From: Oehlia diaphana
Taxonomy: Eukaryota; Glomeromycota; Glomeromycetes; Glomerales; Glomeraceae
DNA: 64,000 nt
NCBI GenBank assembly: GCA_003833135.1
Contig: QZLH01000377.1
Span: 34,243 to 98,242, forward strand
Direction of reading: 5' to 3'
The position numbers were made by a program, and so were the translations under genes. Below are positions 24,132 through 35,332 of the stretch, one piece after another; the first letter of the stretch is position 1, and every line of letters begins with the position of its first letter. Below the pieces are notes generated by a model. The model was given only the letters and a program-made list of their open reading frames with translations. It did not search any database and had not been told where the DNA came from.

Positions 24132-24688
24132 TCACCAAATGTTAAATTCTGATTTACGTATAAAAAAAACATCGGCTGTAATAACAACAACAACAACAAA
24201 TATTGCTATTTCAAATTTAGATTTTCTTCCAGTCCATTTTGCAATTTTCAATTTTTTCTTTTTCTTCCTCGTTTTATGACGATATTGTCGAGATATCAAC
24301 AAATGTTTATCCTTAAGTCGTTTCAATGCTGCACGCAAATCTTTCAGGTCAGATGTGTAAACAATTCCAGTAATAGTAACTGTCACTTCTTTGTAAAAAT
24401 TCATTTTAATCATCAATAATAAGATTCCATTATTCTTATTATTATAATAGAATACTTACCAGCAGATATAGGAAACTAATTATGATAAAGAAAATGAATA
24501 TTAGTTAAATTATTTTTTAATTCGAAAATACATTTATTTTAAAAAGAATTTACATTTACTGTTGGGTAGAGAATTATTTTGTATTTGTGATCTAAAAATT
24601 TTATTAAGGATCTTTGACACTTTAATTTCCATATTCTCGGCTTTAAAACAATTCTAATAGGAATTGTAATTCGTTCAAATATGATCAT
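24132..24688 (-). CDS. Small basic tail-anchored-type protein with a 16-nt microexon
   Basis: Not recognised. Proposed exons 24688-24554, 24475-24460 (16 nt) and 24388-24132 give 135 residues. The model rests on splice signals (GTAAAT, GTAAGT donors; TTAG, AAAG acceptors) and on the frame running through as NFPISAEVTVTITGIVYTSDL. The N-terminal half is basic with alternating hydrophobics. The middle is Lys/Arg-rich (KTRKKKKKLK), and a single hydrophobic segment (FEIAIFVVVVVITADVFFI) lies near the C-terminus, as in tail-anchored proteins. Its 5' end lies 186 bp from the divergent LAS1. A shorter model starting at 24416 is possible but leaves upstream coding-like sequence unexplained. Confidence 0.6.
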
Positions 24689-24874
24689 TTTCAAATCTAA
24701 AAAAAAAAAGTGAATAATGGATAAAGGGAGAAATTGTACCCTTTTTACTTTTTATACTGTCGGTCTGCACAATATCAGAGACTAAAGATTAAAGAACTGC
24801 GTAGATTATGCAGATTGTAGATCTGAGAAGTAAAAATGGAGGATTGATCAAAAAACTAGTCCCTTAAATTAAAT

Positions 24875-26749
24875 ATGATAAAAATACCCAGAGTTGTCCC
24901 TTGGACATCTCTCGAAGAATTTCAACAAGTTCATCAATGGCTTTATGCAGAGTCTCCGAACCAACGTGAAATTGGAGTTAAAAGGGTACTATTATGTTTA
25001 GTATTTCTTAAATAAAGTAAAATTTTCTAAATTATTAAATATTATTTACAGGTTAAAGCTTGGTCAAGTCGCGGAAAAGTTCCTCATGCTGTTGTTAGCA
25101 CAGCTGCATTTGTTGAAGTATCGTTAAGAGATGAATTTAGTTACGGAAATATTTCAAATCATGAATTGAGATTATTATATTCCATGGTATTTATCAGGTA
25201 TGTATTAGTATTTTCGGTTTTTCGAATATTTTTCTTTTTTTGATCAAAATTTCATTTATTTTTTAGATTTGTGAACGGAATGGTCGATCCATTTCAACAA
25301 GGAACATTCGCCTTATCAATATCTTCCATCGCAGTTAAACTAAATATGCCATTATGGTTTGTTGAAATGCGTCATGCGGGAACTCACGAACATCTTCCAA
25401 GTCTACAAATTTTACGAAATGGATGTAAACAGGTATCATAAAATATAGTTATTGGATGGGTATAATATCGGTCATCCCGTAGGTGACTGATAGGTTACCC
25501 TCCCATTCAATAATTGAATTATTATGCATGCCACTCAAGATCATGCCTAATTTTTTTTAAATAATTACCGTGTTATTTTTATTCATAACCAATATTTATC
25601 CTACCGCGTTTACCAAGATCGGCATGATCTTTATGAGCTGCATAATAGTGAATTATTATTTGATATATTATTTATAAGAGAACTAATTTATCATTTTATT
25701 TAGGCGTTGCAATGGTTAAACGAAAGTTATTGGTCAACTCAAAAGCCGTTACCATCAGCACAAGTTAATAAAATACGTTCTTTGATATTACAATACAAAG
25801 AACTTCGTAAGGAAGATATAAATGGAAATAATAATCGCGATTCTTCTAGAAAGATTATAGGGAAAATCATGGAATTAGTTAGCGAAGAATACATAAGTGA
25901 ATCGATTATTCCTATTTTGTTGGAACCTGGATTATTGGTTCCCATGGCAAAAAAAAAACGTGCATTGGCTCAAGATTTAAGTTTGCTTCCAGAATCAAAA
26001 AAAATATGGGATGTGATGTTACAAACATTTGATAAAGAATGGTATACTTTTGGTAATGAATTAATATTGAAGATATTAGAAATCTTGAATAAGGATGATG
26101 TTAGGATTAAATCAGATATGAATAACCAAGAAGTACAACCAACACATACAAGTTCTAGCTATCTTGTAACTTTATCCGCATGGGTTAAACATATTCTCTA
26201 TATCTATTATAATGGAAAGTCATTTACTAATTTAGATGTTAATAATATATTGGAATTCTGTTTAAGGAAACCAAGTACAAATACTCAATTGATATTACAA
26301 ACGATGATGGAATGTGATGAAGAATTAAAAACAAGTGTTAGTCCATTTGTAAATTATATAAACAAAAAGCTTCATTCTGAGGATATTATACATAATATTG
26401 ATGAAATACCTAAAATTACTGATGATGATATGAATGTTGAAATAAATAAGCTAAAATATGAATTGGATAAAATTAATAAATTGATTAAGGTAATTAATAT
26501 TTTTCATCTGACTTTACATATTTATATAAATATATTAATAATTTAAACTCGCCTTCAAAGGAAGAAGTATCAGTAATATCAGAAAATAATCACGTATCAT
26601 CTTCAAATGGAGATTCAGCTTGGAAAATGTATGATTATAATGAATGGAAACCTTGTGCTTTAGGTTGTTTACCTAATGGTCAAGTTCCTTGTTTAGATTT
26701 ACCATTGGAATTAGATGGTCCTAGCACCGTTATTAAAAGTTCTACGTGA
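24875..26749 (+). CDS. LAS1: Las1 family pre-rRNA endonuclease
   Basis: Nuclease that cuts ITS2 during 60S ribosome maturation, in complex with the Grc3/NOL9 kinase. Exons 24875-24985, 25052-25197, 25267-25432, 25704-26489, 26561-26749; 465 residues. The N-terminal HEPN domain has VPWTSLEEFQQVHQWLY, KAWSSRGKVPHAV and the catalytic R121-H-A-G-T-H126 (RhxxxH) motif, so the active site is intact. The C-terminal end has the conserved YNEWKPCALGCLPNGQVPCLDLP segment (shown here in part: WKPCALGCLPNG), the region by which family members engage Grc3. Length matches fungal Las1. All introns are GT-AG. It shares a short intergenic region with the divergent small gene at 24132-24688. Confidence 0.95.
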
Positions 26750-27237
26750 TTATAATACATGTCCTTATTTAAGAAAAATAATGCGGATATAATATTTGTG
26801 GGGGGGAACACTATATTGTGTGTCTGTGTGATATTATTATTATTTTATTGTTTATCATTTATCATTCCAATCAGAAGATATGTAGACCTTCCAAATAAAT
26901 GAAAAAGTTTTTAGGTTTTAATACCAATTTAATATAATGTTATTAGCAGATATAATTCAGAGGAGTACTTTAACTCTTAGTATTCATCATGATGATTTAT
27001 CTCTGTAAAATAAAAACAAAAAGAAACTCAAGAACATAGAATTAAAGAAAAGAAATCTTTATTTATATATAATGTAAATACAGATGTTTTTATCTATGAA
27101 AAAGCTAATATCAAATTTCTATTTAATCTAATAATTAATAATTTGAATATTTTTTTTTCTACAAATGCGAAACTTAAAAAAATATTTCACACTTATTTTG
27201 CAGGAAAATTAGATTCTATAAATGATTTTTTTTATTT
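26750..27237. other. Intergenic between convergent LAS1 and F-box genes
   Basis: 488 bp of 3' flanks. AT-rich with one short G-run (about 26801-26806). No gene seen. Confidence 0.6.
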
Positions 27238-28755
27238 TTAAATTCTTCTTCCTGCATAGTTATATACAGCAATAACATTTATTAATTTTTCAGCATTTTT
27301 TATTTCTTCAAGACTTACACCTTCACACCAACGTAATTCTAGGAAACTTAACGATTTCCTTTCATTGGCATATTCTGTAATAACTTTAAGATGTTCATCA
27401 GTTGCACTTCTATAAAAACCTAAACAACTTAGATTATTTTTACAATTCTTAAGGAATTCACTTAAAGATTCTGCCGTAAATTTCCAAGATGCAAAGATAT
27501 TTAATTGATACAAAGGTTCAGGAATAATATTCCCCATTGAAGGAAAGAAATCATCAACATCATAATCATCATCATTTGCAGAATTAATAGTCAGACTTTG
27601 GAGTTTCTTACATGACTTCAATACATAATGTAAATTCGATACATCTTTTCTTACAATTGGAACATCAAGATATTCCAAATTTGGACAATTACTTGCTATA
27701 GTTCTAATAACACTATATTGATCAGATTGATTAATCTTCCAAGATAATGTAAGTTCTTGTAGACTAGAACCATTTATCAGGATCATGGAAATAATCATAC
27801 CAGCTGTTGGTTTACAATGTGTAAAGCTTAATTTTCGAAGTCTTGGAAAATAACAAGATGTCAATCCTTCAATATCATTTTCCGGAAATGATGCCCAATT
27901 ATGAAATCTCAATATTTCCAAATTTGTAAATAACTTGAGCACACTTAAAGTACCTCCATTTTGCCTATGACAGTTATCTTTTAATACAACACATCTTAGT
28001 GATATACTCAAATTATCAATGCTAATCGCATCATTTAATTGTGGCCATCTTTTTGTGACTGTTAATTGTTTTAAATTCTTTTGAGCTTTTAGAAATTTTG
28101 ATACTTCTTTATCATTAATCCAAGAACAATCAATATCTAATCGATTTAAATTAATACAAAATTCCGAAGCAAATAATAAATTTTTTGGTATACAATTATC
28201 ACAAATTAAATATCTTAACTTTGGTAAACATTTTTTAGCAACTGAACTATGTTTTATTAAACATACATAATCTCCTTTTCGATGTGTTACTGTTGGAATA
28301 GAAAGTTCTGAAAGACGTTTTGCTTTACTCATTAATCTTTCAATAAGCATATCCAAAATAGTAGATGTTGGATGTAAGAAAATTTCTTTTTCTTTATCAG
28401 TATAATCGATTAAAAAATTTTCATCACACCAAATTTTAACCGAATCATATAATGTTGGATATTGAAGTTCATGAATATAATGCATGTAATTAAAGGTTGG
28501 TTTCTTTAAAGCTTCCAAAGGAAAACCATCAAACAATCTTAATTTTCCTTTAGATGATCTATCAAGACACCTAATAAAAGTAGTAATTAAACTTGATCTA
28601 CCCTCTTTAAATGGTGCACGCCACAGGATTGGGGTTGTAAGACTACACCATGTTCGATTTACGAACATACAAGAATGTAATGATTTTGTATCGTATCGAA
28701 TATAATCGAGAATTGGACACATAGTTTCCGGTAACATGAAAATTAATGAAGTCAT
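27238..28755 (-). CDS. F-box/leucine-rich-repeat protein
   Basis: Single-exon gene, 505 residues; by family, an SCF ubiquitin-ligase substrate receptor. The F-box is at the N-terminus (about residues 5-50): LPETMCPILDYIRYDTKSLH, CMFVNRTWCSL, PILWRAPF. From about residue 160 onward come irregular LRR strands such as LPKLRYLICDNC, LNRLDIDC, FTNLEILRFHNW, FPRLRKLSFTHC, CPNLEYLDVP and LSFLELRWCEGV. Such single-exon F-box/LRR genes form large families in arbuscular mycorrhizal fungi (general knowledge), so orthology to a named gene is not claimed. The substrate is unknown. Confidence 0.9.
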   Translation of the reverse strand: MTSLIFMLPETMCPILDYIRYDTKSLHSCMFVNRTWCSLTTPILWRAPFKEGRSSLITTFIRCLDRSSKGKLRLFDGFPLEALKKPTFNYMHYIHELQYPTLYDSVKIWCDENFLIDYTDKEKEIFLHPTSTILDMLIERLMSKAKRLSELSIPTVTHRKGDYVCLIKHSSVAKKCLPKLRYLICDNCIPKNLLFASEFCINLNRLDIDCSWINDKEVSKFLKAQKNLKQLTVTKRWPQLNDAISIDNLSISLRCVVLKDNCHRQNGGTLSVLKLFTNLEILRFHNWASFPENDIEGLTSCYFPRLRKLSFTHCKPTAGMIISMILINGSSLQELTLSWKINQSDQYSVIRTIASNCPNLEYLDVPIVRKDVSNLHYVLKSCKKLQSLTINSANDDDYDVDDFFPSMGNIIPEPLYQLNIFASWKFTAESLSEFLKNCKNNLSCLGFYRSATDEHLKVITEYANERKSLSFLELRWCEGVSLEEIKNAEKLINVIAVYNYAGRRI

Positions 28756-29171
28756 TTTTTTACTGATATGTTAAAAAATAGAAAAGGTAAAAAGTTGAAA
28801 TAAAATAATATATATATGTGTATATATATATATATTTTACTCAAAAATTTTGCAAAGAGACGAAAGTTTAAGAAGTTTAAAAAAGAGAGGAAAGTTTAAG
28901 AAGTTTTAAAAAAGATAGGAAAGTAAAAAAAAAGACGGAAGCTTAGAAAAGAGACGGAAGCTTACTCCTTACATTTTTATATATGTAAAATAACAAGCCT
29001 AGTGTCAAACTAAGTCACGAAACATACGAATTTATCAGGCTATGTTGTTGCAATTGTACACCTAAAATGGTAATACCGATCGATAATCAAGAAAAAATAT
29101 TTTTTTTTTTATGATGATTTTTACAATTCCTATAAAGGGAATATAACCACGTTAAAAAAAAAAAAAAAAAA
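28756..29171. repeat. Divergent intergenic region with purine-rich minisatellite
   Basis: At about 28857-28966 there are four or five degenerate units on the theme GAGACGAAAGTTTAAGAAG, all purine-rich on the plus strand, within the 416 bp shared by the divergent F-box and PDCD2 genes. A (TA)n run lies at about 28809-28834 and a poly-A tract touches the PDCD2 start codon. Confidence 0.8.
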
Positions 29172-31130
29172 ATGGATACTTCAAAATCTAAACCAAATAG
29201 ATCAAAATCTAAAAAAAAGCAGTCAACTATTGATAAAATTAATTCAATAAAAACATCATCTAATTCTTCAAATAAATCATTAATTGATAAGAAAAAATCC
29301 TCTCAAAATAAAAATTTTGATAATTCATCTATAATTCAAAAAAGATATATTCCTTCAAAAGAATCTATAACACAAACTTCCACCTCAATTTTATTAGGGT
29401 TTCCTGATGGTAATATATCAACAAAAGAAGATAATGATCCTTATATAACAAAAATTGGTGGAAAACCGAATTGGTTAATCGAATCATATCCTTTATCACA
29501 CGATTTTATTATTTGTAAAAATTGTGATAAAGATATGTTTTTATTATTTCAAGGTTATGTACCTTTGGATGATTCCATTTATGATAGGGTGATATATATC
29601 TTTGGATGTAATCAGCACAAATGTATTAATAAAAGTGGAAGGTAAAGAAATTTCTATAAAATTTTGTCTTTTTTTTTTGAAATTTTTTAATATTTAAATT
29701 TATTTGAATCGATAAGTTTTCGTGTATTTCGAGCACATCGAAAAGATGAAGAATATGAAAGATATCAAAAAGAACGGGCAAATAGACATCAATCAAGAGA
29801 CAACAGTGATAATTCTTCAATCCGATCATCGAATGTTTGTTAATTTACTTTTATTTTATAATTTGTTTTATTATTTATTATAAAAAAAAAATTCCTAATT
29901 TATTACCTTTAATCAGGTTATAAATGGAGGATTGGGTAACATGTTATTCGGAGTTGTAGATTTTGATAATATAGATGAAATGGATGATATGCAGGTTATT
30001 ATTTAATGTGAAAGGGGATAAATCAATTAATTTATTAAAGTCGAGAGAGATATATTTTTATATTTAAATAATGTTTTGTCTTTTAATAACAAAAGATTTC
30101 GGAGAATGATATTATATCAAGTAAAGAGGAACAAGTTGACGAAGACGAAGATGATCATGATGATGATCATGATGACAATGAATGGCCTGAACTAGGCATC
30201 AATAAGTCAAGTACTACAACATGGCAATCTTCATGGAGTCAGGTTATTTCTGATGCAGAAAAAGCACGAAATGAAAAGGATCAAATTAAAGATCAAGTTT
30301 CAAGTAAACATGATAATGATGATAATATGTCACAAATAAGTGTTGATATGTCTACGTTAACATTGAATAGTAAGTTATAATACATTCCAACGTAATTGAT
30401 CATAGTTTAAATATAATATTAATTTTACTTATACACGGAATTTCAGCATGTTGGCCCGAGAATATTAAATCATTTCCAGCACAATACTTATATATTACTG
30501 AAGAAGTATTGAAAGAAAAAAATGATGATATTCCTGCAAATTATTTGTCATATGAAGAAGTCGAAGACAATCTTGATTGGATTGGAGAGAAATATGAAAA
30601 GCCAATCCTACCAAAAGGTTATGACAAAACCTTTAAAAAATTTTCTGATCGTGTAGCAGAATGGCCTGATCAGTGTGTGAGGTAAAATTTGGTGACTTTT
30701 TTTTTTAATCTATTTTTATTCTCGAATCTCATTACTCTTTATATCAATATTATTTAGATATCAATTTGATGGACAACCGTTATTATATACACATAATGAT
30801 GTAACTGCAAAACTCCTACTTGATAATTGTAATGATAAAATCACATCATCAAAATTACCAGTTTGTCATTGGTGCAAGTCAAGTCGAGTTTTTGAGTTAC
30901 AATTAATGCCGAGTATGTTAACTACATTATCTACTAGTTCTTTTATTGAAGAAAATGAAATAAATTCTGATAAGAAAAATAAGAAAAATGATAATTCAAT
31001 ATTTAATCTTGGTATGGAATGGGGAACTATTATGGTATTTACTTGTAAGAATGATTGTGAGATGAATGATGTTGGATTTAATGAAGTTTCTTATTATGAA
31101 GAAATTGTTTTGGTTCAAAATGAACAATAA
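29172..31130 (+). CDS. TSR4: PDCD2/Tsr4 family ribosome-assembly chaperone
   Basis: Dedicated escort of ribosomal protein uS5 (Rps2) for 40S assembly, by homology with yeast Tsr4 and animal PDCD2/PDCD2L. Exons 29172-29641, 29717-29834, 29917-29994, 30096-30369, 30447-30681, 30758-31130; 515 residues. After a basic Ser/Lys-rich leader come the hallmarks LLGFPDG, YITKIGGKPNWL, the zinc-binding CKNCDKDMFLLFQGYVPL, DRVIYIFGC and the swrvFRAHR-type junction (FRVFRAHR). An acidic linker (EDEDDHDDDHDD) precedes the PDCD2_C domain with YQFDGQPLL, KLPVCHWCKSSRVFELQLMP and WGTIMVFTCKNDC. Junctions are GT-AG, one with a weak GTTTGT donor at 29835. It lies about 2.4 kb from LAS1, a second ribosome-biogenesis gene. 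Confidence 0.94.
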
Positions 31131-31548
31131 TTTCAAAGAGATTTTATGCAGTTAATTTTAAAGCATTACATTTATTATAAAAAAAAAAATATATTTATAA
31201 GTTAAAACAAAAAATTATTTTTATATCAATAAAATTATTTAACTTATAAATAAAATAATATTTATCACAAATTCGCAAATTTTGAAATTAACTCTTTTAT
31301 TCAAAAAGTTAAAACTAATATATAAAGAAAATAAATATTATAAAAACTAATAGAAAGTTATATAATTTTGTCTAAATTATTACTATCTAGTATCGGAATT
31401 TGTAATATTACTTGTCTATTAAATTATAAATACTTCTTTAATAAGAAAAAAAAGAATCTATTAAGCTTTTTATTTAAAATGTTTATTCAGAAGTTTTTTA
31501 AAAAATAAATAAATAAAATAAATAAATAAATAAATAAATAAATAAATA
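31131..31548. repeat. Intergenic between PDCD2 and GUP1, with (AAAT)n
   Basis: 3' flanks of two convergent genes. A microsatellite of about ten AAAT units at about 31502-31547 abuts the GUP1 stop codon. A second (AAAT)n run lies in a GUP1 intron at about 33027-33059. Confidence 0.8.
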
Positions 31549-34168
31549 TTAAAATCTAATTTCTTGATTAATATTTCTTCTTTTTTCTTCCTCTCTAATT
31601 TCAAACATTACTTGTACAGCACAATATATACTGATAAAACTTAAGGAAAATTGGATAAGACCTTAAAGTATAAGAAAAATTAAATATTAGAAAAAAAAAA
31701 ATAAAAATAAAAATAAAAATATATATATATGTATATATAAACATTTATTTATACTAACCATGTAATGTTCCAAATAAATTAGTTAATACTACTTTCATAC
31801 CATCTAATCCGATAGCAAAACCAACTAAATTTGCAGCCCACATAAGAACTAAATTTAATGCGCCACCAATTGCACATACATGCCTATAATATGGTCTATC
31901 CCCAAACTGTTTTTTATATCAACAATATATATATATATATTAATAAAAGAATCTTTTTGAAAATAAATAAATAATTATTATTTTAAGAAATTTTTATACT
32001 TACTTTCTTTTCAGTAAATATTTTAGTAGCTATAGTTTCAGGTAAAATAAATATCCAAATTAACCAGCCCCATGCTAATAATTTTAATGATATATCATGC
32101 CATAATGCAACAAATGTAAATACTATTAACATATTATAAATTAAATATTTTGATCCTCCAAGTGGAATATAAATATATCTATAAAAATTGAAAAAGGTAT
32201 TTAAAATAAATTTTAAACAAAAGATGAATTAAGTAATGTAAACTTACCTAATAATCCATCTATAAAAACTTCTGTGCCAACTTCTCCAAAATCCTGTTGT
32301 GGAGTAATTATTTAACATACATCTTAACATATTTTCTTGTACTTCAAATCCATCAGCCATTGCCCAAAATCTAAAAAATCTCCATATAATTAACAACTAG
32401 AAAGAAAAAAAATAATAATTTAATATTTTGTTTATTATTAATTTCAATACTTAATTGTTTATTTTGTCTTACTTTTAACCAGATATATTCTAGATTGAAA
32501 ACTCCAATCATCCCTAATTCCAAAGGTGACAAATCATCCCATGCTCTTGATTTACTCATAGCTACAACATAAATAAAATGTAACATTACTTCCATTAAAA
32601 GCATTACTCCTAATAATCTAACTCCATAAATAAATGTTGACTTTATATCAAATTCTTTCGGATACCTTAACTTCAATATAAAAATAAATATTGTTAATAA
32701 AATTTGTATATAATGTATGGTTTTTTTTGTTGACCTCAAATGGTGGAATTATCAATAGTAAAAATATCTGATTGAGTATTTACCTGAGAGATAAAATTAT
32801 TAAAAGTAATGATGGGTCCTGCAAGATATAACGGTGTATATAACACATAACTTAAATAATTAATATAATTATAATCTTCTTTAAAACACGGAGTTATGAT
32901 TCTATCTTTTTCTGTTAATGGTGCTTGATCTCTATCATTTTTCTAAAAAAAGAAAAATATATATCAATATTTTATAATTTTGTAATAAACAGAAAGGAGC
33001 TGCAATGTCTCCTCGAAAGAAAGAAATAAAATAAATAAATAAATAAATAAATAAATAAAATTTTTTAAACATTATTACATATGATTCTCCCAAGATTACC
33101 TCTGTCGAATCTGGTGAAGGGTGAAATAACCAATAATAATCCATATTAAACGATATTATTCGTAACGTACATATGTTGAATGTAATAGTCCATCGAGTTA
33201 ATAATCCTACATTTGAATCCTAAAATTATAACAAAAAGAATAACGAATAAGAGAATTTTTTTTTTTAATAATATAATTAAATCTCCAAAAAATTAACTTA
33301 CTAAAAATGCAAGGTTTTCGTTAAACCATTCAAATTTATATCCATCATATTCTTCATTAATAAATAAAACTGCCAAATTAAACAGCCAAGTAACAATAGG
33401 ATTCAATTTTGATCCTTTTAATGCCATTGGAATTAAAAAATTGATACTTAAAATAATCAATATTTTAATTAATCCATTTCCAAAAAGAACATAAAGGAAT
33501 ATTAATGCAAATGTTAAGAAAAAATAAGTTCTACGAAGTGGTTGGGATGGTAATTTTGCCGGAGGATTTGGTACAAGAAAAATTCGATATAAATGTGAAA
33601 AGATTAAATAAGCTATTGAAGCCATAAACAAGGCTCCGTAATGATCTCGGAAAGAAGCGAATTGTGCATCACTGTTATCCTACGAAATAAATTAAAGAAA
33701 CATTTCATTAGAGAAATCGTTTATTAAATAAAGTATAAAAATTAACTTACCACTTTACGTCCAAATAACCAACCTGGCTCCAATCTTCTATAATATCTCA
33801 TATAATTTGGGTTTGTTTCTAAAAAAATTAGATCAATTAGATCATTTTCACTTAGCATAAACTTTTCACAAATACATACCTTTACTAATATCATATGCCA
33901 TGTAAAAAGCGTATGCAAGGGAAAATGATATAATTACATAATAAACATAAAATTCCAATGTATTCCATAATGGAGGTTTTAATTTTGTAGGCTCTTTAAC
34001 TTTCGTCGTTAATATATCAGAAGACGAAGATTGTTCAGAAGTTCCTAATGCTGTATAAATATGGTCACCATCATCTTCCTTTCCTTTTCCTTTTAGATTA
34101 TTTAACGCGTACATAAATAATAAAGATATGGTTTTTATATTGTGAGAAATTAGATTATTCGAAACCAA
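31549..34168 (-). CDS. GUP1: MBOAT acyltransferase, GUP1-like
   Basis: Multi-pass ER acyltransferase; yeast Gup1 remodels GPI anchors by re-acylating lyso-phosphatidylinositol. Ten exons: 34168-33880, 33818-33751, 33679-33302, 33219-33100, 32942-32784, 32670-32473, 32396-32248, 32178-32004, 31906-31759, 31661-31549; 598 residues. Numerous hydrophobic segments. MBOAT signatures are clear: [41 protein letters not shown] (seen here as [13 protein letters not shown] plus RYIYIPLGG) and [11 protein letters not shown] with the predicted catalytic His481. The cytosolic N-terminus is Ser/Lys-rich. An alternative in-frame start 18 codons downstream (MYALNN) is equally plausible. It is distinguished from DGAT/ACAT by the GUP/HHAT-type WHRSF...IPLGG block. 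Confidence 0.93.
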
Positions 34169-34798
34169 CTTGTGAAAAGAAAAGAAAGAAAAAAAAAGGA
34201 TTTACGGATTAATTGTACAAAATTGCGTAATAAGAAAATTTTTTTAATATCATCCAAATTAGGAAAATTCGATATTAAACATGGGGCAACGTGGCAAAAC
34301 CAAAATAAAGATCTTCAATTAATCATATTTATTTCATTTACTAGAGGAATGAGAGGATTCGAAGAATTTGAATATTAAAAAGATTCATATTTGATCATTT
34401 TATTATATAAATATTATTACAATACAAGTGAATAAGTAAGTAAAAGTATCTTATGAAAGTAAATACAATTGTAAAACAAATCAAAATATAATAATATAAT
34501 ATATTATGAGTTATGACTACTATGTATAAAATAAGAAAAAAAAAAAATTTGTGATTAAAATATTTACATTTTTGAGGATAAAAAATTTGAAATTTAAAAT
34601 TTTTTGTTTTGAAAAAAATACAGCATGTGGATGATAAATTGGGTTTCTAGTAAAGAAAAATAGGGATAAAAAAAAAAAAATAGTGTTCTTTTTTAATAAA
34701 TATATATAATATATATATATATACGCTGTATATATATATATGTGTGTGTGTGTACCAGAAACCCAAAAATTAACGAATATTCTTGCACTCCATTTCAA
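34169..34798. other. Intergenic with (TA)n/(TG)n microsatellite
   Basis: 630 bp, AT-rich. A composite (TA)n-(TG)n microsatellite occupies about 34701-34752. No gene supported; small frames on both strands are biased by the repeat. Confidence 0.6.
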
Positions 34799-35332
34799 TT
34801 AATTTATGACACTATTTCTGTAAGAAATGATGAGATAACAAAATACAAAACTAATAATGATCGAATTATAAATGCATCTTTGTCCCCATCGTCTAGTTTC
34901 CCGATCTTTCCCAAAGAAACAAAAAGGAATACCAATATACCATAAAGGCCATATTAAAAAACCAACAATATAAAGTTTTTTAGAGATAGGCCAAGGATTT
35001 TGAGGTTCAATTGGAACCAAATCATAAGGAGAGTCAAAGGTATCTAATTTTAAATTATCAATTGGATATGAAGGAGGCATATCAATATTTACTTTATCGT
35101 AAGATGGAAGAGATTCTGATGATATATTAGCTGATAGATTTGGAAGGGGAGGAGAATTTGGGGAAAGATATGCCGATGTTGGTAAAGAAATGTTTACTGA
35201 GGCTGTAGGATTATTATTATTATCTTCAGAATAAACTGGAGGTTCACCTCTAGTTGAATTAGTTGATTGATTATCTAGTTGGATTTGATCTTCAGGATTA
35301 TTTATTGTATTAATTGTAATAGTAGTTGACAT
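34799..35332 (-). CDS. Small membrane protein with PPxY/PSY motifs
   Basis: Not assigned to a named family. Single exon, 177 residues. The N-terminal 110 residues are polar, Ser/Asn/Pro-rich and probably disordered, with three WW-binding-like motifs: PPVY, LPSY and PPSY. These suggest regulation by a Nedd4/Rsp5-type ubiquitin ligase (inference). The C-terminal part has two hydrophobic segments, KLYIVGFLIWPLWYIGIPF and IIISFVFCYLIISY, separated by a charged loop with DRETRRWGQRC. The WPLW...RRWGxRC block looks conserved-type rather than random. No signal peptide; probably a hairpin or two-pass membrane adaptor. Confidence 0.8.
   Translation of the reverse strand: MSTTITINTINNPEDQIQLDNQSTNSTRGEPPVYSEDNNNNPTASVNISLPTSAYLSPNSPPLPNLSANISSESLPSYDKVNIDMPPSYPIDNLKLDTFDSPYDLVPIEPQNPWPISKKLYIVGFLIWPLWYIGIPFCFFGKDRETRRWGQRCIYNSIIISFVFCYLIISYRNSVIN

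Noticed and set aside
24875..31130. Ribosome-biogenesis gene cluster (LAS1 with PDCD2/Tsr4)
   Set aside because: Only two such genes, separated by an F-box gene and with separate promoters; proximity is probably chance.
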